NCBI GenBank assembly: GCA_036898135.1
Contig: CM072511.1
Span: 27,573,610 to 27,637,609, forward strand
Direction: 5' to 3'
Origin: Oncomelania hupensis
Taxonomy: Eukaryota; Mollusca; Gastropoda; Littorinimorpha; Pomatiopsidae
Length of the DNA: 64,000 nucleotides
The notes under the pieces are model-generated. The model did not search any database, was not told where the DNA came from, and worked only from the letters and a program-made list of their open reading frames with translations. Position numbers and translations under genes: made by a program. This document shows, piece by piece, positions 20,330-35,300 of this stretch (position 1 is the stretch's first letter; the number at the start of each line of letters is the position of its first letter).

Positions 20330-23300
20330 ATGGAGGACTTCACAGCCGGTGTTGTTGAAGGTAAGAAAATTATACAATTTGTTAAAATGTTATCAGCAAT
20401 TTCGGCGATTTTGCAGGTCAAAATGTCGGTAATTTTTTTTACTCTGATAGCTTTGGGTTTTGTTTATCTGAGGCACATTTTATTTTATTGTGAAAATTAT
20501 ACTATTTGATTGTCAAAAACCAAAGCTTATTTTCAGCCCAAAGTGTTCCATGAATCATCCGGGTGCGAGACATTTTTTAACAGTGCCAGTGCCAGTGGCT
20601 GTGTATGGTGTTGCTAATTCAATTGCTTACTTTTCTTGCCTCTTGCCCGTCTTGGGCTGTGTATGGTGCAATATCGTTTCATCTAAATCGTGATTTTTTT
20701 TCTTCAGGTTTCTATGGTGTACCATGGACTGCCGATCAGAGGAAAATCTTGTTCGGATGGTAAGTTAAGTATAGTGTATAGAGTATAGATTGCCAAGGGA
20801 GATAATTGCCTTGAGTTACACATATTTGCCAGGCAAATCGGTCTCACGATTGGAAAAAAAAATTACAAAAAAAATTCTACCTTGAACAGTATTAGAAATA
20901 ATTGGACAACACTTATACATTTATGAAAAGTATTTTAATTTTCTAATGGAATATGCTATTTTGAAAAAGATAAATATTTGTTTACTTTCTTCTAAGGCCG
21001 TGGCTGCTCGTACGGGACCGTACGACAAGAAAAAATTCTATTCGTACGGCACCCTACGAAACGCCCTTGCTTATAAGTTATGGGAACCCCCCTCTATAAT
21101 TTCATGTAATTCAATCACTTGTAGACGGACCGCTAGCCCTAACCCTAACCCGTTTCGAGCGGTATATGTGTAGCACTGCCTTACCCTACCCGTCGAGGCA
21201 CTGCCTTACCCTACCCGTCGTTCCCAGATCTTTTTTTGGGAGCCGCCTTGGATCCGAGAACCGAGCCGGGTTCCCGGATCCAAAGGCCGGGTCCTCAGAT
21301 AACCGTAGGGAAAACTGTTAACCGGTTATATGTAGGAACATTTTATAAGCCTATATATATTCCTCAAACTCTTTAACTTGTGCTAAAAATTCATCATAGC
21401 TACAGAAAGTTTCGCCGCGCTGAAAGCGCAGCGTGCTGTTGGCAGCCATTTTGACTTTTCTCACCAAGGCCCGTAACCGAGATTTCCCAAGTACCGCAAC
21501 CGAACCGAGATTTCCCGTACGAATAGAAAATTTTCTTGTCGTACGGTCCCGTACGAGCAGCCACTTTGTTCTTCTAAACAAAAATTTTTAAAAAACATTT
21601 TTAGTCCAAATAAGTAGGTAGCGGCAGTGGCCTACTAGACATGCGGGAAACCAGCTGATAAGCCACATTTTTGTCGGCAATTTACTGGTCTGCATGTAAT
21701 TATTGTCACAAAAAATTTACATCAATAAAAACATCAACATTTCAACTTTCTTTCTATGTTGTTTTTACGAATAAATTCATCTTTAAATAGTCGCTAAAGT
21801 GGCTCAGAAAAGCATACAGTCAGTGTACTTTGTTGCGTGTCGCCATTGCCTGGCGGCCATGTTCTCCATCAAAGTTGAACACCGTCTATTTTTATCGCCG
21901 ATGTTAGTGTTTGTTTACTTAAATTTGATTGGTTCAACTAGTCTTAATAGAAAGATGAAACTCCTAGCTTTATTTTCGTATATCTATTTTCTTCGAAAAG
22001 CAACGTATTTTTAATTGCGAAGCAGTTGAAATCAAGGCAAAAAAATATGTATACTTCGCGGCTTGATATCTTAAAAATGGCTGTTCAGAACTATACAAAC
22101 CATGGACCCGCTGGAAAGGTCATTTTCTGCAGATTGCAATGGTATACGAAACATCGTTTTCCGTTCCATACTCGCGGAGCGGGAACCAATGAAAGACGAG
22201 TACCCATAACACGTGCCTGGTAGGCCAACGACTTTGAAAGTCATGGCTGCTAGTGAAAATTGTGCTTCGAGCTGCTTGGACTTTCGCTATGATTTCCAAT
22301 AAAATCAGTGCCATTATTGGTATGTTTGGTGCAGTCTTGGATTGACCAGTTTCTGGTAAATTGTAATGAGTTTATGGTGTGGTACGTTGATAATTTAGCA
22401 AAATATTCGAGTACCGTTTACCGGAAGTGCATAGAAAGTGTCGTCTGCTTCAATGTTTAATCGATAGTTTAAGTAAAGTTACAGACCAGGAATAGGCCTA
22501 CACGGTCTGTAAACGTCCCCTTCTTGTAATGCTGTATACATTTAGTTTATTATAACACCTATTATGTAATTAGTGGTTGGCGTAGCTTCATTATTAAGCG
22601 TTAAATGATTGAAAAACTAACATAAAATTTACCATTAATGCCATTGTGTCAAGCTAAATAAATCATGATGATCTGATCTAGCCAAATCAACTAATCTTTT
22701 ATTACCCCGCATTGAAGAATTTACACAGAGCATTGCAACAAGGTTATAAAATTAATAATAATAATATTATTAATAATAACACAAATATATTATTATAATT
22801 AGGCGATATCTAGATATAGCCCCATCATCATTGTAACAGCTCCAAAATCATTTGGCTTTTTTTATTTTTTTCAGTTTTTTACATTCTATTAACACAACGA
22901 ATGCCATAATATACATGAACACCCACATTGCAGACAATATAAATGCCTTCTTTCAGTCGGAAATATGTAACTAATATTGTATAGGGGGCTATATCTGGAT
23001 ATTGTCTATAATTATATCTTTGTGATAATACTTGTATTTCTTTACATCATGGTCTCAGGAGTCTTTCTGCCAAGTTTTATGATTGTGTGTAAAGTTATTT
23101 CCAAAAAGATTACACTGAATTCTACTGATGTCCGTAAAGATTACACTGTCATCTCTCTACACACCAAAAATTTTGGTTGTATCTTAAATAGTTTGTGAAT
23201 TATTGGCATTGAAGTGCGAGAAACTGTAATTTTCCTGTTTTTCCGCTCGGCAAAAAGAGGTTTTTGTCATTTTTGAGGCTCTTATACTCCAAAAGTATTG

Positions 23301-26300
23301 AACTAAGCTGTCTGAAAAAAAATGAGCATGTTCTACACAAATTTATTTGAAATATCTGAAAGTTTAAGACAGCTGCTATAGATATTGTGTGAATTGTGAT
23401 GACCCATTGTTGCCCTCCCGTGCAATTTTGCGATGGTTTCAATTGCGTTTTTTGTTAAGTTTGCATGCTTGCTGACAAAAGCCATATGAGATTAGAGGGC
23501 TAGAACTATGTGTTTTTTCTATTCAAGGTTGCTGATAACAGATCCTGAAAAGCTGAAAGGGCTGGAGATAACTATGTGGTACCCACATGCTGCTAAATTT
23601 GCCCTATTTTACAGTTTTTAACAGCCGCGACAGCGTATAATACTAAAATATAAATATCTCACTTCTCAGGAACTAATACAGGTATCCACTCACTTTTTTG
23701 TGTGATTTGCTTGTACTTTAGTTTTCCTTCAAGACAACACAAAACATACACTCTCACTTCAAAACCAAGTTTTGACTGCCGCTACCTAAAATAAGAGAAA
23801 GAGAGAGGGTAGCAATTGCATAATTGTGGTAAATTTGATGTATAGATGCATGTTGTTGTGTTCTTTAATTTATGTCTCTGTTTAACGAATATCAGCTTAG
23901 TTAGCTGGCATGTTGGGGGAGGTGCTTCCACTCGCCGATGAAAATGGTTATCGTACCTAAATTATGAATGCTAAACAAGCCAGCCTATAAGTTTGAGCTG
24001 CTAAAATTGCTTCTGCCATGCTATTTTGCTCCTCGTTGTGACGTCATCTGAATTTTTACCCACAATTCACCACTTCCTAATTCTCGCAAACGTGCGAGAT
24101 AACAATGGCAGCCTGATTGCAAGGCGAAAACGCTTTGCTTCAGCCACAAAATTCGTCCGATTATGGCCCAAAACGATTCAGAAATAAACTGAACACTATG
24201 AGGGAAGGTGAGAAAACAATTTCCTACAACATGCATATGACTAGAGATCAAAAGGTGACAGTCACAGACCTCAAAAATAAAAATGATATTAAATGTGCAA
24301 AATTATCATTTTTATACTGGAAAAGCATTACAGTATACAGTGTGGTAAAGGAATTTGCGCTCAATTGCTTAGTTCTTGAGTAATTGAGTTTTGAATGAGA
24401 CTGCTTGCAGAATGTCATTTGTGACATGTGACACCAAACTGTGTATAATTGTGATAATCCAGCTGGGACCAGACAGCATATGATAGTATGAACAAACTAT
24501 GTTAGTGATTCAACTGACAGGGATGGAGAAAAAAAATCACAATTTCCAACTAGTTTAATAAGAAAAATCGTTTTGTTTGTCGTCACAGTCACAAATGACA
24601 TTCACTATGTAGGAGACAATTCTATTCCGACAAAACAAGACACACATTTGAAGTGATACTATTATTTATTCATAACTTATAAAAAGTAAGTTTGACAACA
24701 TATGTGAAGAAAACCAGCACAATGATACTGAAGCCAGAAATGGTAGTTCTACTGTCATTTGTGACAATGTGGGAGTGACGCGACAGATTTTGCAGTCACA
24801 CGTCACAAATAACACAAGAAATACCTTATTGTATGAAAATATACCACATGCACTCCTTGTGAAATTCGATAAACAAATCCTTAAAATCAAACATATTAAA
24901 ACACCAGCAAACTTGTTAATAAAAATATTAACTGTGTCATTTGCGACATATGCCAAAGTAAGATGCCGTCACACGTCACAAATGACTCATCATGAAAATG
25001 CGTCAGTTTAAAAATGTCATGCAATTCCAAAATAAAAATGGAAACGTGAATCCATAGTAGGATCAAGGAAAACAAGTTCATCTACTTTTATTTTTATTAA
25101 TTTTTTTCTTTTTTCCTTCTATTTATATCAATGTGTTGTTGTTTCCTGTTGTCCGCAAGTGATATTTTTGATACATTATTTATTATTTGGGTAGCACTCA
25201 TTTAAGCCTTGTGCTTTTGTGCACCATAGTTGGTTTAACCTTTTATTATCTGGTTTGTTGAATACATTTATGTTTAAACCATCTATCCCCACACCATGGT
25301 CAAGGTAATCTTTTTCGAGAAAAGTTAAATATTGTCCCCATGACCGGAGAAACTTCAGTGGACAGCCTTGTTGTCTGATCAAAAGCAACCTGCAACAGTC
25401 CCATACAGCACATTTTAACATTATGTAATCAAGACTAAAATACTTGAGTAGTAAGTTGGGATCCAATTGTTACAATTTCCTTTAAAAAAAATTCTGGAAA
25501 GAAAACTGTGGAAAGAGTACTTTTATGGATGTAATTTAAGTATTTTTTTTCGTAACAAAAATATTAAAAGTACAGAATCAGGTATTAAACTATTTTCCAA
25601 ATGCAGTAAAAACGAATTATGTAAATATTCACATAATTGGCCTAATAAAATTTCTGGCCTTTCTTTCTCTTATAAGTTATACTGTTTTTGTACCGAACTG
25701 CCATATTATATCCTGAAACAAAGGCAAACAAAGTGTAATGTTCCTGGCCAGTTGGTTTGTATCCATACATACTTTAAAGTTGTTTTTTTTTTCAGTGCCA
25801 TTGCACAAGGTACATTAATGTAAAAGAAAACTAACTCTGGAAGTGAAGTAATGATAATATAGAATAGAATACTATTTTTTTTACCTGGGTTTGGGAGACC
25901 CTGCCAAAGGCACAGACTGATCCAAGCAATGAGTTACAGGTGCTGGTTCATTATCATCATGTCTGCTGAGACTTCCTTGTTCATAGAACGTTGTAACAGT
26001 GGCCATTTGGTCAATTCTTTATTCAAATGCCTACTGATCATCTGCGGCTGACTGTAAGAGGTAGCCTTTTGTAGCTCTTCCAGTGCTTTCTTGAAAAAAG
26101 CCTTACAACATTCTTGTGGTAGATATTTTTGGTTTTGCGGGTTGACCCATTCTTTGTCTTTTGCTCGGATCGATTGCAATACCATCATTTAAACACTCCT
26201 TTCTGTTTCTCCTAAAAGGCCTCCCATCTGTCAGGATCAACTTTGAGTCGCTCTTGATTTTCATAAACACCTCAGATTATTTGTGTTTGGGAGAGGTATT

Positions 26301-29300
26301 TGCAAAGCTGGCCACAGAGGCCCTCCTAAGACCTAAAAAAGAAAAAAAATTAAACAAAAACAAAAATGGAAAATGTTATTTCAATGGTAAGAATACAATT
26401 TGTCGTCACATGTATTTCTGTAACATATGACACACACAACTAAGTATTTAGAATGAAAAAAGTTATTCAATGCAAATGTTTTAACTTAAAACAATGTTGC
26501 AATAAAATTCATGAAACTGAGCAAGCATATTAATAATCTGAACAGCATAACTTGTACAAACTAAAACATTTTGTGTCATTTGTGATATGTTACAGGAAAC
26601 AAAATTGTGTCACAAAATAGCAGTACATCAGAAAATAATCCTAGGCTGCTAATATAGCTTCCTGTTGAGACATGCTTGTTGTGTCTACACTCAAACACCC
26701 TAAAATCTCACTTATTTCATGTAATCTGTGATTTATTTATAATAATACATATTTTATAATGTCATTTGTGACGTCAATGTTTCATTTGTGACTAAAATAT
26801 AAGTGTGACACCACAAAATAGACTTACCTTCTCTCCTTCCTGCCATTGAACCAAAGGAAATGGGCTGTTTGACCATGTGCAATGCAACTTTCAGTTACTA
26901 GAAATTCAGGATTTAAAAATAAACTGCCTTTTATTATTATAATAACAATACATATGTCATTTGTGACAAATGTGACACCGAAGCTAAAAAGTACTGTATT
27001 TTATAGTGTACTTATGCCTACAAACAGCTTTTTTGTTTAGAATAGTATTCTATGCCAAACAAAATGAAAACATTGCTTTCTGTTCGATCCAACTTGTATT
27101 TAAACCCTTTTTTGATTACTTCAAGTATGAAAGGCTGTGTGACACGAAAGTGTCACAAATAACACGACTTTTTAAAGGGTAGTTTCTTAATTTGTATATT
27201 AAAAAAATCCTATTTAAAGCAAATATCCTGTTAAAATGATCCCTTTACTATCCAAACAAACAGAAGTAAACAAATGGATAGCCCCTGTTTTAAGACAGAA
27301 GCGATCATTATGAACCATGTTGTCTCTCCATCGTTTTGCACATGCTCAGTAAAGCTCTGACTGGATTAAAATCCCAAATCTTCAACTTGGATGTTGCTTT
27401 TACCAAATCCAACACTGTATTATCTGCTAAAGCTATGTTTCTTATGTCTATTCAAGCAAATTCCTTCACATAATATTTTAAAATAAAATAGTTGGAAGTG
27501 TTTGAAGATGTGAGCATGTGATTATGCACCTTTTGACCTCCAGTCATATGTATGGTTAACCTAAGTCACGCCAAAACGCAAATGAACGCGTTTTTTACAC
27601 CAAAATAAGCCTGATATGGCCCTTTAAGACAATGTACTAATACCTTAATAAGACTAACAATATAAATTTTATAATAAAAGTAGGTAGTCAAAAGCCATTT
27701 TTAAAAAATGATTTCCTCATCACAAAACTGACATAGATTTAAAGAGCTTTTCATTCTGAACACAGTGGTATATTTTTTTCCCCCATGGGACAAATAGGTA
27801 AAAAGTTATTAATGTTTGAAAATGCCGAATGTTGGTGTTTTTTTGGCAACGTTTTGGAATTGAAGAAATTGACAACTTTGGAGTCTCAAAGTGAAGCCAA
27901 TATTGATACCAGAAAGCTGATTTTTGACAGGTAACCCCTTCATATGTTATACTCCAAGCCCAATTTTCTTCAGGCCTATCCCATGTAATGTTCAGCCATT
28001 TTGGTGCTTCAAAGTTGGGAAATCATCAAATTCGCAGTGCGTGCCGGCAAAGTATAGGCCTACTGGTGTGCTACTACGCTCAGCACTCGTGTCGCAGAAT
28101 AGGCCTACGAGTCGGCCTTGGCCGGAAAAAAACCCGAACACCGTTTGGGTACACTTTTCTACGGCAAAGCGCTCCGCGATACAGTAATGCACAAATTAAT
28201 AAATACCCTAGTTTTATAAAGGAAAGTCTGCTCTTTATTTCTTGCTAAGTTTTAAACTTCTAGTTAAAATCAAACTTACATCAAAACCGCTTTATCCACT
28301 TTGTTCGGCTCGTAACAAAACTTTTACACACGAGAGCCCCACAAGACTTATATGTAAATGAAGCTAAGTATCCGAACTTCTCGTTGGTTCTTATTTTTAG
28401 GCCATCCAATGAAGTATCGCAAAGCGCTTAGACTTTGAAACGAGCCACCTCTCACCAAACGACGATGACAACTTTTTCGCAGCGGCATTCAGCGTTCGGA
28501 TAGGGGCGTATTCAAAAGCTGTTTTCTCGGAATCTTTCGCATAAACATGCATTAAAAACAACACAGATGTAAAGATAAAGCTTTCAATTTTTATTTGAAT
28601 ACAGCCACTGTTCGTTTTGATGCAGTTTTACATTAATAATAAGTGTTGAAAGTGAAGTGAAAACTGAGTCAAAACTGCCGACCGGACAAGAGCCAATGAA
28701 GGGCTTGGAGTACCTAATAAAAGTAAAAAAAATTAAAAAATTAAAAAAAAAAAATAAAATAAATGAATGAACATTGAGGTTTAACGTCTACACCCACCAT
28801 TGACGATATGGCAGACGGGGATAACCATCCCAGGGAAAGAGGGGTAGGGACCTGAATCAACACTGAACCACCAAAGCAATCATACTGCTAAAATGGACAG
28901 TGAAAATGGACATTTTATATCGCCCACCATGGGATTCGAACCTGGGTCATCGGTGTGCCAGGCGAACGCTCTACCAATTAAACTACGGCGGTGGGCCATA
29001 AATAAATAGCGTAGATTTACTGTATTTATAGAGCCCCTATTGATGCTTTGCAATCAAGATACAAACCTGTTTTCAAGTACTTGCAGAAAAAAGATGCATG
29101 TGTCTAATGTGGGAAGTTGTGTAGTGTCCATTTAGCAGACCTGCCTACCCTTCCGTAATCTTCCGTAATTTTACAGAATTTTACCCTCTATTACGGGAGT
29201 ATGAAATTTAATGCAAAATTACGGAGAAAACGATAAAAAAACTACGCAATTTTTAGAGCCATGTAAACTTGTTAAATTGTTGTCTGCTAGGCCTAGAAGC

Positions 29301-32300
29301 CGATAGAGTAACCGCCCTTGCATGAGAGCAAGTGTTTCGAGAGTTGTGATTGGACGTCGTGAACCAATGAACATGCTCGAACGTTATAAGCTTAGATTGT
29401 CGCGCTGGTCTTGAGTGAAAATGGCGAGTGGAGAAAGTTCTAATCGGGCTAAAGTTGCACGTTTACATGAGACAGACCACGAATCAGAAGAGTCTGAGTG
29501 ATTGCTCAAGTGCAGAAGGAGAAGAAAAAGCTGCAGTTGCAAGTATTTCGTTTGGATTACACGAGGACTTGGCCTTGTCTTGTGGCTTCAAAAAACATGG
29601 CCCAGAATGATACATGTACTGTTATGTGTGCAACTCTGATTTCTCAGTTGGGGATGGAGGAGCAAACGACTGTAAGCGGCTGGTCCCCAAATCTTGCCAT
29701 GAAGACACCAGATATGTCAGGCCAGAAGAGCTGGACCATCTCAAATTTGCAGCTGGCACAATATAAGGACCAGTTTTAAAAAAACTGCAAAATTTGTACA
29801 GGATACAGTCTTTTCAGTGTGGTCGATTTCAACTGTAATAAAATGAACCTCACAATGTGCTATTGTTATTGGTAAAGTAAACGTATTTACAGTAACAAGT
29901 TCTTATTTTGACAGCTGATGAAACTAAAAAAAAAAAAGGCAAACTTTGAATTAATTTATGTGTAGTGGGGCAGTGCCTATTCCTGTGAATTACACATCTT
30001 TATCATGAAAATGACATTTGAGTCAATCACCTGTAGTGTAAATAAAACTCCTGTGGAACAGTTATCCTTCATCACAACCGGGTCAGGGATGTGCAGGTTT
30101 ATCTTTTGTTGCATGCCATGGTCTCTCATGATACTAATTAATCATTTTAAAATCTGTTTGATATTGTTTCCTTCTTTTTGCTATCCTTTTAAAAACTGTT
30201 TTTGTGTGCTTTTTAAGTAGTAAACGTGCCGTGAATTTATTCATCATACCTTGGTTATTCAGAAACACCGCGTTTCCTCATGTCTGTAGAATTACTGAAG
30301 GAAAATTCAAAATTTCTCAAATTCACAAGGAAGACTACTGATCAGTAATACATAAGGTAGGCAGGTCTGATTTAGAGTAATGTTTTGTAGGAAGCAGAGC
30401 ATTATATGTGCGTTACAAATACAAATGAATTGATCAGTATGCCTTTTCTTTACAGGATGCAGAAAATGGGACTCAACACGTATATGTATGCCCCTAAAGA
30501 TGACTGCAAGCACAGGCTGTACTGGCGTGAACTCTATTCTGTTGAAGAGGCTGGTGAGGATTCTTGTTTGAGAGAGTGATAATTTGCAGGAAATGTTTAA
30601 CCCTCTAAAACTTCCAGAGATGCCTAAGCCTTACCAGCTTCTGTTTCCTAGGTAAAGGAAAGTAACTCCGTCAAAATGCTGCATACACAAAAAATAATTA
30701 AAAATACTCAACCCAAAATTTTGTTCCACTCAACATTATCAATAAATCAACCACATATTTTTCTTCAAAATGAAATGTTACACATGCAATGTGTGTTGGG
30801 ACAGTGAAAAAAAAAACTGAATGTCAGCATGGCATACAAATAATAAAGTTGCTGTCGCTCTCCTCACTCACACCTGATGGAAACAGATCATTAAAGTGAA
30901 AGTCCAAATCACTTTCCTCTCCATCATTCACCTGCACCAAATCGGCCTCCTAAAATCCTTCAAATGGGCCAACCTCCACGTGGCAGCCGCTGAACAGACC
31001 AATCTATCACCGGTCGCAACTTGAGCATGCTAATTAAAAATATCAGTCGCTCAAAGTCGCTCCATGTAAGAGAGGGTTAAATTCATTTCTAGTTGTAATA
31101 AAAGAAGATGGGATTTTTGGAAGTAATTTAACATTTTGTTTTTGTGTGTGTGTTGAAATGGTGTGATGTTCATATTTCAGATAACCTGACAAGTCTGATT
31201 GAAAGTGCCAAGGAGCAAGGAGTTACTTTTGTCTATGCCATTTCACCTGGTCTTGACATGTCCTTCTCCAGCTCCAAAGATGTACAAACCTTAAAAAGAA
31301 AGCTTGAGCAGGTACATTTCAACATTTTATTTTATTCATAAGTTTATTTTGTCTAATGATTTGCAGTGATGCTGTTTGATGTAAGATAAGGGCAGTATTG
31401 CACCGCTTCCATTTATTAACTCTGAATTTCTGGGATTTCAAAAGCGGAAATTCCATGTTTCCATGGTAAAGGAGAAAGAAATGAGTTAGCATCAAGAGAG
31501 AATACTTGCATTACATTTACTGCACACGTGTGGGTTTAACTCTTCTACTACTAATTAATTCGGTAATTACATACTGTTCTACACCAAGTAATGTTTTGAA
31601 AAAGACAATGTATGCGCCAGTTGACTTTAAAAAATCATAAAAATTCCATGTTGAAGGATCTGCATGAAATTCTGCATGCTTGTGTAGAATAATACATTGA
31701 AAGTTTGAATTGTCCAGTCTACTTTGGTGGTGTGTTGGTGATGGTGATGTTGTGGCTGTTGCAGTTGATGTTAATATCCAACTTTATTTTGCAAGTCACT
31801 AATAGCCTGATGCACCTCGCGATGTTTTTTTGATTCTTCTTTGCTTAGATTCTGACACTTCTTCGACAGTAAACCCCCTCAAAAGCTTTGTCACCACTAG
31901 TGCCATTATCTAGCAACTCTCTCCAAAAATCCATGTCCTTACTCATTGTAAAAAAATTAAGATTTCCTTGCTAAAAAGAGTAAACAAAGCATGTGGTTGA
32001 TCGACCGGCTTCCTCTGACCAACTGCGAATTTCTGGGCATCTAAAAGGATAATGGCATTAAATGCTCTAAAAAAAACACGCAGCGAGCCACTATGTAGAG
32101 TGTATAGCAGGCGGGGCATTCGGTTGGTCTCACCGTTGACAGCACCAGAAGTAAAAAAAAATTGAAAGGGTTTTATCGAATGTAATGTTTGTTGTTGTTT
32201 TTTCCAAATAAAGTATGAATAGTACTTGCATGCTGTTATGGTTGGGTATACTTGCAGGTGTCTGCGTTTGGTTGCCATGCATTTGCCATCCTGTTTGACG

Positions 32301-35300
32301 ACATTGATGCACGACTTTCTGAAGCAGATCAGGGTGTATTTTCATCTTCCGCTTGTGCCCAAGCATCTATCACCAATGAGGTCTATGAACATCTTGGTCA
32401 GCCCAAGTTCCTGTTCTGTCCTACAGGTTTATAGAATTTTGTTTATGGATTTTGAGGTTTTCTTTGGTGATTTTAACATATGTAAAGATGTTTGTTGTAT
32501 TTTGATTGGTAGGGCATCTTCACAGATTTGGATGTGGAACATAACATCTTGATTTAACTGCATGGATGAAATAAGACTCCAAATGTGTAAATTGTTGTAA
32601 AACCTATATTGAGCAAATGAATTTGTTTCTGTTTACAGAGTACTGCGCATCCCGAGCTATGCCTAATGTACTTTCATCAGAGTACCTGAAAATTCTTGGA
32701 TTAAAATTACTTCCTGGCATCGACATCATGTGGACAGGTAGGAAATTAATGCATTTATATAAAGAACAATTGCTAATTATTCATTTGAACCTTTTGCTTG
32801 TTACCTTTAACTCCTAGCATCTTATATCGCACCAAATTTATTTATTTTTTGATATGAATTACCAAGCTCAGGACTTATGTGTTGATACACAGTGACATTT
32901 CTGGGTGTTGTGTGATCACTAGTGATCGGAGTGACTGATAGTGAACTAGCAGCAATCAATTTCTCAAGTGTTATGGTAGATTCTGATGCTGGGTGGACTG
33001 ACTTTTTTTGGGACCCAACTAATGAAGATTTTGCTAGTTTTATAGGTTTCCAGACGGAAATGTGAAATCTGTGGAATATTTTCTGCAATTTTTATCAAAC
33101 TATTAAAAAAAATCAGTTGCAAAGCAATCAGAAAGGTAGTAGAAAATGGTGACAGTTTGTGTTTTTTTAACCTGTGGATTGTTGATTGCAGACTTGCTTA
33201 CCGTACGTTTGGTCGCGCAATTTAGCCTTGGAGTACGGTCATCTAGTCAGCTCGCTAAAAATACGGTCATACAATTATTTTACATTTTTTTATTTTGTTC
33301 CGATTAAAAGATGCACAGTGTAGTTATTTCCTTGTGGTGGTGCAGGTGCACATATCGCAAGTTTGCGGCACTCGTGTTCCTGTTTCCTCCATTCTGCTCA
33401 ATACTGTGTTTTCTGACAGAAAAATAAAGCAAAGCTGTGTTGCAGTCCGTTCTCCAGATCTGAATAAAGATGGACAAAAGCTAAACAGCAGGCCAGAAAG
33501 AAAGCTTTTTTGAAAGTCAACAACAAAAAGTGGTCTTGTCTGACTACAACTGCGTAAGGGACAGAGTTTGCAATATGCACTTTGTGCAAAATCGACTTCA
33601 TCGGTGTACAAAGAGGTCACAATAACTACGAAAGCGTGTATCGTCAAAATCACATGAAAAGTTTGAAGAAGCTGCTAAAGGACTTATGTCCGTCAAAAGG
33701 CTTTTTCAGGTGCAGACGAAAACCACTGGTGCAGAATACATGTGTATATTGTAACCTGAAGTATATGTAGGTAGTCAAAAGCCATTTTTAAAAAACGATT
33801 TCCTCATCACAAAACTGACATAGATTTAAAGAGCTTTTCATTCTGAACACAATGGTATATTTTTTATTTATGTAGGATTAATAGTTTTTAAGAAATGTGT
33901 GCTGCAAGGTCGTAAATTTTGACGTTATTTTGGCACCGTTGTCAAATTATGAAAAATCCCAACTTTGAGCATCCATACCATCATAATGGTTAACATTAAA
34001 TGACTGATTTTTTGTGCACCTGGTCTTTGTATACCAAATTGCAACTCCAATTTTTTTTAGGATGACAACAATAATAATTTCCATTATACAGGTGTCCGAA
34101 GTGGACAAAATCTTTACTTTACGTACAAAATTATGCCCGAAATATTAAAAATGGCATAACTTCACTTTAAATTGTCCTATCTCAATATATTTTATACCAA
34201 AGTGATCAGTTTTAATAGATCTACAAAACAAACAGACAAAGACATACAATAACAAACAAAACAAAAAAAGATTTTTTTATGCCCAAGAATTTTTTTTATT
34301 TAACACGCAATGCTGGGTAAGCAACACCAGGAAACAGTAGTGTGAACCAATCAGCAACCTGAAAAAATGAAAAGACATGATGGAATTAAAATATGCAAAT
34401 GTTTACTCATCATAAATTACTTGATGCACAAACACATTCTTCTTCGTCTTCTTCTTGTCCTAGACGGACGAGTGCCGGTAACAAGAACATACCCAGCATT
34501 TGGCTGCAGCATCCTCAATAAGTTGAGGTTGGCAGCCATTCAAGAAGATATAAAAGAAATATGCACTTTCATGAATGTGTGAAATCAGTGAATGAATGTA
34601 TATAACCTACTAATAATAAAATTGCTATTATTATTATTATTATTATTATTTGTATTTACTATTATAATACAGCAAGAATCAAATCTTACATCATTTCTTG
34701 ACTTGTTCCCAACTTGTCTGAGCAACTCCAACTGTAGAAGTACTATGTTGCCATGTTGGTCAAAGAAACTGGTGGTGGATCAGGAGGCCTTCCTTTTCTT
34801 CTTGCAAGAAATGTTCTCTTCAAGCCATCATAGGTTTCATCACCTGCAGACAGAGAGTGAAAGAAACAAAAGTACAAAATATAAGTATAACAATTGAAAA
34901 ATAATAATAAAATTGGAGTTACACTTAGAATTAAGTGTAATAAACTCTTACAATTTAGGCTACACTTATTCTTTGAATGTATGCTAAAACAAAACAATTC
35001 ATAAATAAAAGCTCTAGAAACAAGACAATTGGCTTACTGCTTTGCCATTTTTTAATGCCGCATATGTCTCATCCCCTGTACAACAGAGATTCAGAATATA
35101 TATGATATATATGACCTTCTCCTATATAATAATATATGAGAACGCTGGGCGTGGGAATAAAAACTTTCAGAATTTGCAGTGTAGGCCTACTCTGTTTAAT
35201 ATTTGTGTGATTAAAATGATACCTGTACTACAACAACAACAAAAAGTAAAATAATTATCTTCGGTGCAGAAACAAAATCAGCTAAGGAACAACACCATTA

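Noticed and set aside
20169..20432. Frame overlapping OGA exon 1 in another register
   Set aside because: It conflicts with the conserved GVVEG frame and shows no homology. An in-frame TAA at 20303 and the splice donor at 20361 settle the OGA start.
21139..21151. Telomeric repeat / chromosome end
   Set aside because: Only two units, embedded within a transposon in an intron. No array.
25176..26188. Reverse-strand frames of 84-96 codons as genes
   Set aside because: They lie inside candidate transposon K, are broken by stops, and show no intact domain. Treated as transposon remnants.
28916..28998. Possible reverse-strand tRNA gene
   Set aside because: The acceptor stem and A/B boxes are good, but the anticodon arm does not form and a SINE body with A-rich tail follows. 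It is a SINE head.
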